A stretch of DNA of 64,000 nucleotides from Rheinheimera sp. D18 (GTDB lineage: Bacteria > Pseudomonadota > Gammaproteobacteria > Enterobacterales > Alteromonadaceae), in the NCBI RefSeq assembly GCF_004345025.1, contig NZ_CP037745.1, forward strand, positions 930,001 to 994,000, in the 5' to 3' direction. Within the stretch, counting starts at the first letter, position 1. Each line of letters opens with the position of its first letter. The notes below the pieces were generated by a model that was not told where the DNA came from, searched no databases, and saw nothing but the letters and a program-made list of their open reading frames with translations. Below are positions 44,381 to 53,794 of the stretch, one piece after another. Made by a program: the position numbers and the translations under genes.

Positions 44381-47300
44381 ATGACAGAAGACCAATTAGA
44401 ACAGGAAGTATTGCAGTGGTTAGTTGAGGTTGGCTACACCTCGGTTAATGGTTATGACATAGCGCCAGATGGCCCTGCTGCCGAGCGTGTTGATTATGTG
44501 CAGCCGTTATTGTTAGGCCGCTTAAAATCGGCTATTGCCCGTTTAAACCCGACTATACCGTTAATTGCCCAAGAAGATGCCCTTGCTCAGTTAAAAGAGT
44601 TGGGCATACCTGCGTTGTTGTCGGCGAATAGACGTTTTCATAACTTGCTTATTAATGGCGTACCGGTGCAGTACCAGCGCGACGGTGAAACGCGGGGCGA
44701 TTTTGTCAAACTTATCGACTGGGGAAATACACTTGGTAATAACGAGTTTTTAGCCGTAAACCAATACACCTTAAAAGGCCCTAAACATAGCCGTCGGCCC
44801 GATATTATCTTGTTTATTAATGGTCTGCCGTTGGTGCTAATTGAGCTTAAAAATCCAGCTGATGTAAACGCTGATATTTGGAAAGCGTTCGATCAAATTC
44901 AAACCTATAAAGAACAAGTGCCCGATGTATTTCAATATAACGAAATACTGGTGATTAGTGATGGCTCTGAAGCACGCATGGGTTCGTTGTCAGCTAATGC
45001 TGAGCGCTTTATGCAGTGGCGCACTATCGATGGCGTAAACCTAGACCCACTAGGCCAGTTTAACGAACTAGAAACTATGATTAGGGGCGTATTTACCCCC
45101 GAGTACCTGCTAGATTATTTACGCTTCTTTGTGCTGTTTGAAGATGATGGCAGCTTGGTTAAAAAGATAGCCGGTTATCATCAGTTTCATGCTGTGCGCT
45201 CGGCTATTACTCAAGTGGTAACAGCATCACGCCAAGACAATAATAGTAAGCAAAAAGGTAAGGGCGGCGTGGTTTGGCACACCCAAGGCAGTGGCAAAAG
45301 TATTACCATGACCTGCTTTGCGGCGCGGGTAATGCGCGAAGCGGCAATGGAAAACCCGACCATAGTGGTGATTACCGACCGTAATGACTTAGACGGCCAA
45401 TTATTTGGCGTGTTCTCGCTGGCGCAAGATTTACTGCGTGAGCAACCGGTACAGGTTGATACTCGCCAAGACTTACGGCACAAGCTAAGTAACCGGCCTT
45501 CAGGTGGCATTGTGTTTGCCACTATTCAAAAGTTTGCCCCTGGTGCTGATGAAGACAAGTTTCCAGTGTTATCAACCCGGCACAATATCGTGGTTATTGC
45601 CGATGAAGCCCATCGCACCCAATATGGCTTTGAAGCTAAAATTAAACCCAAGCCAATGTTAAATATAGCGGCTGAACCCAATGCTAATTATCACGATAAC
45701 ATTCACGCCAAACAAAACGTATTTCAGGTTGGCTATGCCCAGCACTTACGCGATGCTTTACCTAATGCCACTTTTGTTGCATTTACTGGCACGCCGGTAT
45801 CAAGTGAAGATCGCGATACTCGCTCGGTATTTGGTGAGTACATTCATATTTATGATATGCAGCAAGCCAAAGATGATGGCGCCACAGTAGCGATTTACTA
45901 TGAATCACGCTTGGCCAAGTTAAGCCTAAAAGCCGAAGACTTACCGCAAATAGATGATGAAGTAGACGAGCTAGCCGAAGACGAAGAAGAAGAGCAGCAA
46001 GGTAAGTTAAAGTCTAAATGGGCCGCCTTAGAACGTATAGTAGGAGCCGAGCCGCGAATTGCCAGCGTAGCGGCTGATCTAGTAGCGCATTTTAGTGAGC
46101 GCCAACAAGCCCAGCAGGGCAAAGCCATGATAGTGGCAATGAGCCGGGATATTTGTGTTCACTTATACAATGAAATAATTAAGCTAAAACCAGAATGGCA
46201 TGATGAAGATCCTAAAAAGGGCGGCATTAAAATAGTGATGACCGGCTCGGCCAGCGACAAAGCCTTACTACGGCCGCACATTTATCCTAAGCAGGTTAAA
46301 AAAGATTTAGAAAAACGCTTTAAAGATCCTGATGATCCGCTGCAAATGGTGATAGTGCGCGATATGTGGCTAACCGGTTTTGACGCGCCTTGCGTGAATA
46401 CCCTGTATGTAGATAAGCCAATGAAAGGCCACAACCTAATGCAGGCTATAGCTAGGGTAAACCGCGTGTTTCGCGATAAGCAGGGCGGTTTAGTGGTCGA
46501 CTATATTGGTATTGCTAACGAGCTTAAAGCCGCGCTAAAAGAATACACGGCCAGTAATGGCCGCGGTAAACCTACAGTTGATACCGCTGAAGCCTGGGCA
46601 GTGCTAGATGAAAAGATGGATATACTGCGCAGCATGTTACACGGCTTTGATTATAGCGATTTTACGCTAAGCAGCCATAAGCTACTGGCTGGCGCCGCTA
46701 ACCATATTTTAGGCCTTAAAACCGGTGAAAAGAAAGACGGTAAAAAGCGCTTTGCCGATACGGCTTTGGCAATGAGTAAAGCCTTTAGTTTGTGCTGTAC
46801 CTTAGATGAAGCTAAAGCAGTACGTGATGAAGTAGCCTTTTTACAGGCGATAAAAGTTATTCTAACTAAGCGTGATACTTCTGATAAAAAACGTAGTAGC
46901 GAGCAAAAGGAATTGGCAATAAGGCAGATTATTGGCCAAGCCTTAGTGTCAGACCAAGTAGTCGATATATTTGATGCGGTCGGCTTAGAAAAACCCAATA
47001 TTGGTTTATTGGATGATGCGTTTTTAGATGAAGTGCGCAACCTGCCAGAGAAAAACCTCGCTGTAGAACTGCTAGAACGGTTACTGGAAGGCGAAATTAA
47101 AACCCGTTTTTCTAGTAATGTTATTCAGCAGAAAAAGTTCTCTGAGTTATTAAGCAACGTTGTTACTCGCTACCAAAATCGCAGCATTGAAACCGCTCAG
47201 GTAATGGAAGAGCTAGTGGATATGGCGAAAAAGTTTCGCGAAGCCGCCAGCCGTGGCGACGAACTTGGTTTAACCGAAGATGAAGTTAAATTTTACGACG

Positions 47301-47551
47301 CACTGGCCAATAACGAAGCCGCAGTATTGCTGCTAGGTGATGAAACCTTAAAAAAAATAGCCTTAGAGCTAACAGAAAACCTACGCCGAAATATCAGCAT
47401 AGATTGGAGTAAACGCGAAAGCGTAAGAGCCAGCCTACGCTTGATGGTGAAGCGTATATTGCGTAAATACAAATACCCACCAGACATGGCCGACGACGCA
47501 GTGCAGCTAGTTCTGCAACAGGCAGAAGCACTTGGGGAAGAGTGGGTGTGA
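44381..47551 (+). CDS. hsdR: Type I restriction motor-nuclease subunit HsdR
   Basis: 1056 residues. The N-terminal nuclease domain has the PD-(D/E)xK pattern RRPDIILFINGLPLVLIELK (about 140-158). The SF2 translocase has Walker A WHTQGSGKSITMT (about 300), DEAH box IADEAHRTQYGF (about 407), AFTGTPVSSEDRD (about 467) and the motif VI region QAIARVNRVFRDK. Cuts unmodified DNA after ATP-driven translocation, together with HsdM/HsdS. The gap to hsdS is 40 nt with a GGGATAAGG site. Confidence 0.96.
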   Translation: MTEDQLEQEVLQWLVEVGYTSVNGYDIAPDGPAAERVDYVQPLLLGRLKSAIARLNPTIPLIAQEDALAQLKELGIPALLSANRRFHNLLINGVPVQYQRDGETRGDFVKLIDWGNTLGNNEFLAVNQYTLKGPKHSRRPDIILFINGLPLVLIELKNPADVNADIWKAFDQIQTYKEQVPDVFQYNEILVISDGSEARMGSLSANAERFMQWRTIDGVNLDPLGQFNELETMIRGVFTPEYLLDYLRFFVLFEDDGSLVKKIAGYHQFHAVRSAITQVVTASRQDNNSKQKGKGGVVWHTQGSGKSITMTCFAARVMREAAMENPTIVVITDRNDLDGQLFGVFSLAQDLLREQPVQVDTRQDLRHKLSNRPSGGIVFATIQKFAPGADEDKFPVLSTRHNIVVIADEAHRTQYGFEAKIKPKPMLNIAAEPNANYHDNIHAKQNVFQVGYAQHLRDALPNATFVAFTGTPVSSEDRDTRSVFGEYIHIYDMQQAKDDGATVAIYYESRLAKLSLKAEDLPQIDDEVDELAEDEEEEQQGKLKSKWAALERIVGAEPRIASVAADLVAHFSERQQAQQGKAMIVAMSRDICVHLYNEIIKLKPEWHDEDPKKGGIKIVMTGSASDKALLRPHIYPKQVKKDLEKRFKDPDDPLQMVIVRDMWLTGFDAPCVNTLYVDKPMKGHNLMQAIARVNRVFRDKQGGLVVDYIGIANELKAALKEYTASNGRGKPTVDTAEAWAVLDEKMDILRSMLHGFDYSDFTLSSHKLLAGAANHILGLKTGEKKDGKKRFADTALAMSKAFSLCCTLDEAKAVRDEVAFLQAIKVILTKRDTSDKKRSSEQKELAIRQIIGQALVSDQVVDIFDAVGLEKPNIGLLDDAFLDEVRNLPEKNLAVELLERLLEGEIKTRFSSNVIQQKKFSELLSNVVTRYQNRSIETAQVMEELVDMAKKFREAASRGDELGLTEDEVKFYDALANNEAAVLLLGDETLKKIALELTENLRRNISIDWSKRESVRASLRLMVKRILRKYKYPPDMADDAVQLVLQQAEALGEEWV

Positions 47552-47593
47552 TGAATTATTATATGATTACATGCTTAATTTGGATGATTACCT

Positions 47594-48574
47594 ATGGCAT
47601 ATGATCGCCCTTGGCTTAGCTACCAAGAGCAGCTTGAACAGCTTAAGCTGCGTGGCATGGTGATTACTGATGATGTTGCAGCCTTGGATTACTTGCAGCG
47701 AATTGGTTACTACCGTTTAAGTGCCTACTGGTACCCGTTTCGTCACTTCAGACCAGAGCAAAACCCAGAAACTGGTGTAATCGAGGTAAAAGCGCAAAAC
47801 AAGTTTATTGATAACAGTGAATTTATTGATGCAGTAAATCTATATCTGTTTGATAAACAGCTGCGGTTACTGCTTATAGATGCTTTGGAACGAATCGAAG
47901 TGTCTTTGCGTGTTGAGATTGCTTACTTGCTTGGAAAACGGAATGCTTTTGCACATATCAATGTTAATCAGTTTCACCCAAGCTTTGTGCGTAAACCAAT
48001 TAAGGGCACCAATAAAACGGCTTGGGAGTTTTGGCTTGAAAAATACCAGGGATTGGTTAGTCGCTCTAAAGAAGATTTTGTTCGTCACTACTTAGCTAAT
48101 CACGGGCCTAATATACCTATTTGGGTTGCGGTAGAGGTGTTTGATTTTGGCGCTATTTCGCAGTTAATCAGTATGATGAAAATTAAAGACCAACAAACCA
48201 TAGCAGAAAAATATTGTGTGTCTGGTTGGCAGGTATTTAAAAGCTGGATATTTGGTTTAAGCTATTTGCGAAATTTGGTGGCGCATCATAGCCGGCTTTG
48301 GAATCGTAATATAACAACAAAGCCAAGCATACCTAAATCTGAGGAAGCAACTTGGTATGCATCGTTCAGGGGTAATGAGGACTTACTGAGTAAACCGTTT
48401 TTGCTGATAGCTATAACACGCCAGCTAATGCTTTGCATCTGCCCAAATACACAGTGGCATATCAGATTACAGCAGCACTTATTGTCATTTCCAAAGCAAC
48501 ATTCGGATAAAAAATTAAATTTGAATAGTGTCGGTGTCGATGAAAAATGGCAGGATTGGTGGAGTACAAAATAA
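47594..48574 (+). CDS. Abi_2 family (AbiD/AbiF-like) HEPN protein
   Basis: 326 residues, 42 nt after hsdR. It shows the Abi_2 pattern: an N-terminal block SYQEQLEQLKLRGMVI, LQRIGYYRLSAYWYPFR, DALERIEVSLRVEIAY, and the HEPN-type R-x4-H motif in LRNLVAHHSRLWNR near residue 232. Abi_2 proteins are linked to abortive infection and are thought to be HEPN ribonucleases. The position next to a type I system is common for such genes and suggests a back-up role, not shown here. Confidence 0.85.
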   Translation: MAYDRPWLSYQEQLEQLKLRGMVITDDVAALDYLQRIGYYRLSAYWYPFRHFRPEQNPETGVIEVKAQNKFIDNSEFIDAVNLYLFDKQLRLLLIDALERIEVSLRVEIAYLLGKRNAFAHINVNQFHPSFVRKPIKGTNKTAWEFWLEKYQGLVSRSKEDFVRHYLANHGPNIPIWVAVEVFDFGAISQLISMMKIKDQQTIAEKYCVSGWQVFKSWIFGLSYLRNLVAHHSRLWNRNITTKPSIPKSEEATWYASFRGNEDLLSKPFLLIAITRQLMLCICPNTQWHIRLQQHLLSFPKQHSDKKLNLNSVGVDEKWQDWWSTK

Positions 48575-48576
48575 GA

Positions 48577-48614
48577 ACCCCAGCGTAAGTTGCAAGCAAC
48601 TAAGAGGCCGGGGT
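48577..48614. other. Stem-loop after the Abi_2 gene
   Basis: Inner perfect stem AGTTGC/GCAACT with a 2-nt loop and outer ACCCC/GGGGT pairing. No T-tract. It may mark the end of the defence block transcript or be a repeat remnant. Confidence 0.3.
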
Positions 48615-48711
48615 CGTGTTAAGTGATACTTTAGTCACTCAACAGTGTGAAGTCAATAATTAGTTAAAGCGCGAATAAGCGGTAACTATTCGAGCGGCTA
48701 GTGTCAAAACA

Positions 48712-49431
48712 TTACTCTGACCAATACCAACTGGTAACGTTATAACGATAGCGGTTACTAGTTTGACTGCTTACTGGGTTTACCCAATGCTCGGCTCCGG
48801 CAGAGGATGGATCAAACAACACACAGCGGTTGTACAGCGGCGCGATCTTAATAGGGCTGTTATTCGTGCCTTTGAAAACCAATTCGCCACCGTTATTTTC
48901 TGGGTTGCTGTGCCAGTGTTTATTTAAATACAGCAACATACATACTTCTCTGCCTGGCGAGTCATCAGCGTGTAAATTAACAAAGTCGGTTGCCGCTAAG
49001 CGAAAATAATTGGTATTACTAGCGGGGTTCGCCACATTAATGTCGGTTAAATACACTTTAAAAATTTTTGATAACAACGCTATAAATTCAGCACTACGTA
49101 AATATGCTAAAAATTCACTGGCGCTATTGTTTAACGCGATAGCCGCAGAAGTGTTATCAGAACTTGGCACAGTGCGTTGCCAAATATCTCGCTGGACAAA
49201 ACGTTGCTTGCTGCTGGTTTTTTGCCACTTAGCGTTATCGACATATAAAGCAGAGTAGCTGTGCCGCTGGGTTTGCCATTGGTTATCTTGCTGTAAAACA
49301 CTAATAACTTGCTGCAACTTTATGTTATCAAATAAATTATCAATAACCACATGGTTAGGGCGAGCGCACAGTAGTGCCTTGCGATAACTGCGTATCGCCG
49401 CATCGGTAATATGCTCTGTATTTAGCCACAT
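48712..49431 (-). CDS. 2-oxoglutarate/Fe(II)-dependent oxygenase
   Basis: 239 residues. The metal-binding facial triad is readable: H-x-D in NLHADDSPGREVCMLL (about residue 155), the distal His in AGAEHWVNP (about 215), and the 2-oxoglutarate-binding Arg in RYNVTSWYW near the end. GGELVF is the usual strand between them. It resembles the prolyl-4-hydroxylase-like (P4Hc/PKHD) group with no signal peptide. Substrate unknown. It is transcribed alone, away from the next gene. Confidence 0.8.
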   Translation of the reverse strand: MWLNTEHITDAAIRSYRKALLCARPNHVVIDNLFDNIKLQQVISVLQQDNQWQTQRHSYSALYVDNAKWQKTSSKQRFVQRDIWQRTVPSSDNTSAAIALNNSASEFLAYLRSAEFIALLSKIFKVYLTDINVANPASNTNYFRLAATDFVNLHADDSPGREVCMLLYLNKHWHSNPENNGGELVFKGTNNSPIKIAPLYNRCVLFDPSSAGAEHWVNPVSSQTSNRYRYNVTSWYWSE

Positions 49432-49615
49432 AGTAACGGCTCACTTATAGGGGAGATAATGCTTTAATGACATGACTATACAATATGTTATCTGTATTTA
49501 TTAAATGGTTATTAGTAATACTTACTATTTATCTTTCACGCTTTTTACTTGTAACGTTTTAAAGTACTATCAGCGGCTTAATGTTAATGGTGTTAATTTA
49601 AGGTGTGGGTTGCTA

Positions 49616-50185
49616 ATGTGTAAAGTTGTAATGGCGGGGTTGATCATTTTTGGTGCTTTAGTTGCAGGCCCTGCTGAGGCTGTATTTGCCGATACTGAAA
49701 AAGTGTTTTCAGTATTTACCGAAAACGCAGATAAAGCTGAAACGTCTGGTTTTGCATTAGGGTTACGCAAAGTAGATAGAAACGATCTATATATGCAATT
49801 TGGCTTAAGTTATCAGCGTATTACTTTGAAGCAGCAACCGGCTGACTATTCTGAAGGCCGCATAAGGCCAGTGTTTTTATATGCGCGGTTGGGTATGGAC
49901 TGGTGGCTTAGTCCTTATTTTCAGGCTGGTTTTGACTTAAGTGGCAGCCTATTGGAATGGATTGAAAATGACAGTAATAGCAACAACTGTTGCCATGGAA
50001 TGGCCAAAGTAGGGCTTGAGCTTAAATTGCAGCCGAATATTCGGCTTGATTTTTACGGCAATTATTATAACTTGCAATATCAGAGCTTTTACCCCAATTC
50101 ACTGCCAATTGATTATCAAGTGAATGGTGACAATAGGCGGTTTAGCCGCACTACAATTGGTGCGCAGTTGTCATTGCTATTTTAA
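49616..50185 (+). CDS. Predicted outer-membrane beta-barrel protein
   Basis: 189 residues from the ATG at 49616, chosen because it gives a clean signal peptide (MCKVVMAGLIIFGALVAGP, cleavage near AEAVFA); an upstream in-frame start adds 37 unlikely residues. The mature part has alternating beta strands (LYMQFGLSYQRITL, LFYARLG-type, IRLDFYGNYYNLQYQ) and ends in Phe (GAQLSLLF), the usual C-terminal signal of outer-membrane barrels. Function unknown. Confidence 0.7.
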   Translation: MCKVVMAGLIIFGALVAGPAEAVFADTEKVFSVFTENADKAETSGFALGLRKVDRNDLYMQFGLSYQRITLKQQPADYSEGRIRPVFLYARLGMDWWLSPYFQAGFDLSGSLLEWIENDSNSNNCCHGMAKVGLELKLQPNIRLDFYGNYYNLQYQSFYPNSLPIDYQVNGDNRRFSRTTIGAQLSLLF

Positions 50186-50251
50186 TATTTACTATAGCTT
50201 TTTAGGCAACTATAGAGCTTTAGCTGCACGTTAAGATAAAACGATAGAAGT

Positions 50252-50286
50252 AAATGCTGATAGAATCTCGTTATCAGCATTTTTTA
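50252..50286 (+). terminator. Terminator after the barrel gene
   Basis: AAATGCTGATA / TATCAGCATTT stem of 11 bp with a 9-nt loop, continuing into a T-run. It serves the plus-strand gene ending at 50185; the flanking A/T also allow leftward use for the DUF3617 gene. Confidence 0.7.
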
Positions 50287-50318
50287 TGGCAGGCTTTAAG
50301 TATAAGTAGCGCTAAAAA

Positions 50319-50870
50319 TTAACCGCAATCGGCTTTAAGCCATTTGCCACTTTGTTGCATGGTCATTTGCTCTGCTTTGCCGTTAAGCTGGGTGGTAAAA
50401 CTGGCATTGCCAGTGTAGGCTTTGCGGCCATCTAAAGTCATAACGCCACTGCCGCTACTGGGTGGGTTGGTGTCGCAGCTAAATGTAAAGCTGTAGCTGT
50501 TGGCGCCGGTTTTATTAACTTGTTGCTCACAGCCGTCTTGGCGAGGTAACTGGCCACGATCTATTTCTTCCTGAGTTAGGCAAACTTGCATCGAGCTGTT
50601 TTTAAAGTCGAATGACACATTTTGGCTTGCCATCATTTTTTCCATCATTTTGCGTTGTGCAGCCGGTATACTGGCTAATGTTTTTTCCAATTGCTCCATG
50701 GCACGTTCTAGCTCGCCACTGGCGGTTTTAATACTGAAACTGTGTTGCCATAAGCCTGGCTCAATATCAATTTTGGGTGTTTCAGCATTGGCTGTCTGGC
50801 TTAAAGCTAAAGCTGCAATAAAGCTAACGCTAGCTAAAACTAACTTAGGTTGTATTTTATGGTGTTGCAT
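50319..50870 (-). CDS. DUF3617 periplasmic protein
   Basis: 183 residues with a signal peptide (cleavage likely after ANA, about residue 29). DUF3617 features: IEPGLWQHSFSI near the N-terminus, a cysteine in MQVCLTQEEIDRG, then paired cysteines (DGCEQQ and FTFSCD) and a final ADCG. The family is common in proteobacteria and of unknown function. Confidence 0.8.
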   Translation of the reverse strand: MQHHKIQPKLVLASVSFIAALALSQTANAETPKIDIEPGLWQHSFSIKTASGELERAMEQLEKTLASIPAAQRKMMEKMMASQNVSFDFKNSSMQVCLTQEEIDRGQLPRQDGCEQQVNKTGANSYSFTFSCDTNPPSSGSGVMTLDGRKAYTGNASFTTQLNGKAEQMTMQQSGKWLKADCG

Positions 50871-51102
50871 AAGGTGCCTCCTTGGCGTTTAAATAAAGCA
50901 GAGCAAACAATGGCCAAGCATAGGCGTTAATAGGCAAAATCGCAAAATAGCCCGTATTGACTCTAGTTAGTTTGCTATTAACTCAAGCTTATATAATAAA
51001 AGTAACAAGCCCTTTCGTTAAAGACTTATCTACTGCTAAAATGGCGCTGTTTTTCTACCCGCTAGCCGGCGGCATATAACCTATCTTTGATCCGGAGTTA
51101 CG

Positions 51103-52599
51103 ATGCGTAATTTTATTGCGTTATTGTTTACTGTTTGGCTACCAACTGTATTGGCTCAGGCGTCTTCTGTGGTATTTATTGATGGCTTTGAACGCGCAGA
51201 TACCGACATTTGGCGTCAGCTTGGCGATTGCCGCGCGTTAATGGGGGTACCGCACTCTGGCGAATTAGCGCTGCGCTGTAAACCGGGTAGTAGTGTGTTA
51301 TTTAGTAAAGACACTATTGCCGAAATGGGCGTATTAGAATTGTGGGTTAAGCCCGATACCACTATTACTGGCTATCGCATTCAAGTATTGGTATCAGACT
51401 TACCGTCTATTAATGCGCTGTGGCAACCGGTAGCATTAATAGAGCAGAGTGCTGGCGATACTAATTATACCGCACACCGAGTTTCTATCGATGACCCAGC
51501 AAAGCGATATTTAAGGCTTGATATTGAAGCAATAAATGGCGTAATTAATATTGATGATATTCAAATTGAACGCATCTTATTGGCTACCGCCTTGCAGAAA
51601 AACGAGCAACGTATTGTTAGTGGTATTTTAGATAAGCTGCGCCAAGATCAGAATATTGAGCTGCAAGCCGAGTCATTTCGTACCTTGGGCGTAAATTATG
51701 CGGCGCAGTTAGATCTGCAGCGGCAATACTTAGAATATGCCAACGGTTTACACTCAGGCATTGCATTAGCCCTTGCGGGCTCTGAGCGTAATAAAATGGC
51801 TAACCCCATGGCTTATGCCAGTTTTCGAAATATTATTACCGACACTAAACGGGTAACTACGCCACTGCAGCAAGCACGTTTAAGCTCAATGTTAAAGCCG
51901 TTTGGCGATTTAACTACCGCGACGTTAAATGTAATGAGTGGTGGCGTGTACTCTGCATTTGCCGAACCCTTTAAATCGTTTTTAGCCGCTAGTTTTGATA
52001 AATCAAGCTATGGTGATGCTGATTTAAGCCGTTCAGATCGAAAATTTGCTGAAAAAAATGGCCTGAAAATCTACCAAGAAGCTGAGCGTTTTCTTGCAGA
52101 GCTAGAAAAAGAGCTAGTGCAAGTGGGCGGCTTAGATGCTGAGCTATTGAGTATTCAAAAAAATATCGAAGGTTTTCGGCGTAACCTCGATAAACAGCTA
52201 CGAGATACCTTGCAGCACGCCAGTATGGCCCGCTCACAAGAAACGGTTAGCCGAGCACTAAGCAAAGATGACGTTGTGCGACAAAAACTAATGCAAGAGG
52301 TTGCCGGTAACATAAGCTTGAAAGCCAACAGCTATCTTGCCGAGGGAAACAGCACAGAGTTAGTGCGTTTTGTCTTAAAAACCTCTGAACAGTTAGAGCA
52401 AACCCAGAGTTATAAAGACCAGTTTAATCAAATTACTTCAGCGATGCTAACCTATTACGACCGTTTTGAGCGTTCGATAAATAGCAGTCAAAACCCGTTT
52501 ACCGATGCCAATGATAAACAAGCCTGGGATACACATGCCCAAAAAGCGCGGGTTTATTTGCAGCAGTCAAAAGAGTCGTTTAACCGCGCCTACCTTTAA
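51103..52599 (+). CDS. Secreted protein of unknown function
   Basis: 498 residues, signal peptide with cleavage after VLAQA (about residue 20). Residues 25-155 look like a jelly-roll beta sandwich of the carbohydrate-binding or LamG kind (IDGFERADTDIWRQL, GVLELWVKPDT, YLRLDIEAINGVINIDDIQI). The remainder (160-498) is almost wholly helical with coiled-coil character. No enzyme motif is seen. It starts after a CGGAG site and is monocistronic. Confidence 0.7.
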   Translation: MRNFIALLFTVWLPTVLAQASSVVFIDGFERADTDIWRQLGDCRALMGVPHSGELALRCKPGSSVLFSKDTIAEMGVLELWVKPDTTITGYRIQVLVSDLPSINALWQPVALIEQSAGDTNYTAHRVSIDDPAKRYLRLDIEAINGVINIDDIQIERILLATALQKNEQRIVSGILDKLRQDQNIELQAESFRTLGVNYAAQLDLQRQYLEYANGLHSGIALALAGSERNKMANPMAYASFRNIITDTKRVTTPLQQARLSSMLKPFGDLTTATLNVMSGGVYSAFAEPFKSFLAASFDKSSYGDADLSRSDRKFAEKNGLKIYQEAERFLAELEKELVQVGGLDAELLSIQKNIEGFRRNLDKQLRDTLQHASMARSQETVSRALSKDDVVRQKLMQEVAGNISLKANSYLAEGNSTELVRFVLKTSEQLEQTQSYKDQFNQITSAMLTYYDRFERSINSSQNPFTDANDKQAWDTHAQKARVYLQQSKESFNRAYL

Positions 52600-52619
52600 A
52601 GCGGAATCGCGTCGCTATC

Positions 52620-52658
52620 AGCAGTAACTGAATTATATTGCTTAATTCAGTTACTGCT
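52620..52658 (+). terminator. Long perfect hairpin after the 51103 gene
   Basis: A 16-bp perfect stem (AGCAGTAACTGAATTA / TAATTCAGTTACTGCT) with a 7-nt loop, 21 nt after the stop codon. There is no T-tract, so termination is uncertain; it may instead stabilise the mRNA 3' end. Confidence 0.45.
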
Positions 52659-52752
52659 CAGTTTCAACCAACTAAGCTGAAGCCATAAAGTTAATTGGGT
52701 TGTTGATAGTAAGCACTGACCCATAGCACCTAGCTAAATGCCGGAGGCCGCC

Positions 52753-52938
52753 ATGAGCGCAATAAAACAAAATAATGATACGCAACATTTTTTCTTTCAA
52801 CAGCAAAAAACTGTCGATTTAACCCAGCAAGAACGTAACGCATTAAGCTTGGTTTGGTCTGATAATGAAGCAGATAATAAACCTGCTGCACGCTATGAGG
52901 TTGATACTGCGCACTGTGCCATATTAGGTTACAACTAA
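52753..52938 (+). CDS. Small protein of unknown function
   Basis: 61 residues. The ATG at 52753 follows GGAGG by 5 nt, which decides it over the ATG at 52738. Hydrophilic, Gln/Asn-rich (IKQNNDTQHFFFQQQ), with two Cys-free thirds and a single Cys near the C-terminus. No family recognised. Confidence 0.5.
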   Translation: MSAIKQNNDTQHFFFQQQKTVDLTQQERNALSLVWSDNEADNKPAARYEVDTAHCAILGYN

Positions 52939-53035
52939 GTATTACGTGTGATAATAAAACAGATGCTTGCCCCAGTGTTAACTGCTGATTAGAATTGGCG
53001 CCTTTGATGATATATCAGCAGTTTTGGGGCACAAA

Positions 53036-53743
53036 ATGAATAAAAATGTTATTACTAATGGTGTAGCTGCAGTATTGGCAATAGTCGGTTGGTACTATCA
53101 GCAACCATTACTGTTTAGTGTAGGGTTGTTTGCCTTATCTGGCGCACTAACTAATGCGCTTGCCATTCATATGCTTTTCGAAAAGGTACCTCTGCTGTAT
53201 GGCTCGGGAGTTATTCCTGCGCGATTTGAACAATTTAAAGACGGTATCTATCAGCTAGTAATGACTCAGTTTTTTAGTTCAGGCAACATTGAGCGCTTTT
53301 TAGCAGGCAAGCAGCAAAGCCACAGCCAAGCTTTTAATTTTCAGCCAGTGATTGAACAAACTGATTTATCGCCCACCTTTGATTCATTGCTCAGCGTTGT
53401 TGAGCAGTCATCTTTTGGCGGCATGTTAGGCATGTTTGGAGGTACTGCGGCGCTAATGCCATTAAAAGAGCCGTTTATTGGCAAGTTAAAGCAGGCATTG
53501 GTTGAGGTATCGCAATCTGACGAGTTTAACCAGTTAGTGCTGGCTCAGCTTGATAAGCCCGAGCAGCTAGATAGCATGCGAGCTCAAGTTGAAACTATAG
53601 TGCAGCAACGTTTAAGTGAGTTAACCCCTGCGTTAGTTAAAGATATTATTCAGCAAATGATTCGTCAGCATTTAGGCTGGTTGGTGGTGTGGGGCGGTGT
53701 ATTTGGCGGGCTTATCGGTTTAATAGCCGGTGTGTTGCAATAA
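53036..53743 (+). CDS. DUF445 family membrane protein
   Basis: 235 residues from the ATG behind GGGGC. N-terminal membrane segments (about 8-50) include the family hallmark SGALTNALAIHMLFEKVP and the motif VIPARFEQFKDGI. A C-terminal membrane helix (GWLVVWGGVFGGLIGLIAGV) ends the protein. DUF445 proteins (YheB/YjiN group) are inner-membrane proteins of unknown role. Confidence 0.8.
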   Translation: MNKNVITNGVAAVLAIVGWYYQQPLLFSVGLFALSGALTNALAIHMLFEKVPLLYGSGVIPARFEQFKDGIYQLVMTQFFSSGNIERFLAGKQQSHSQAFNFQPVIEQTDLSPTFDSLLSVVEQSSFGGMLGMFGGTAALMPLKEPFIGKLKQALVEVSQSDEFNQLVLAQLDKPEQLDSMRAQVETIVQQRLSELTPALVKDIIQQMIRQHLGWLVVWGGVFGGLIGLIAGVLQ

Positions 53744-53756
53744 TTATTGTTAACAG

Positions 53757-53793
53757 AGAAAGTAGCAGTAGCGCCAGGGCGCTACTGCTTTCA
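53757..53793. terminator. Bidirectional terminator between convergent genes
   Basis: AGCAGTAGCGCC / GGCGCTACTGCT stem flanked by GAAA and TTTC, in the 51-bp space between the DUF445 gene and the dipeptidase gene, which read toward each other. Confidence 0.7.
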
Positions 53794-53794
53794 T

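Noticed and set aside
49505-49615. An N-terminal extension of the barrel protein
   Set aside because: It would place 37 residues before an otherwise standard signal peptide.
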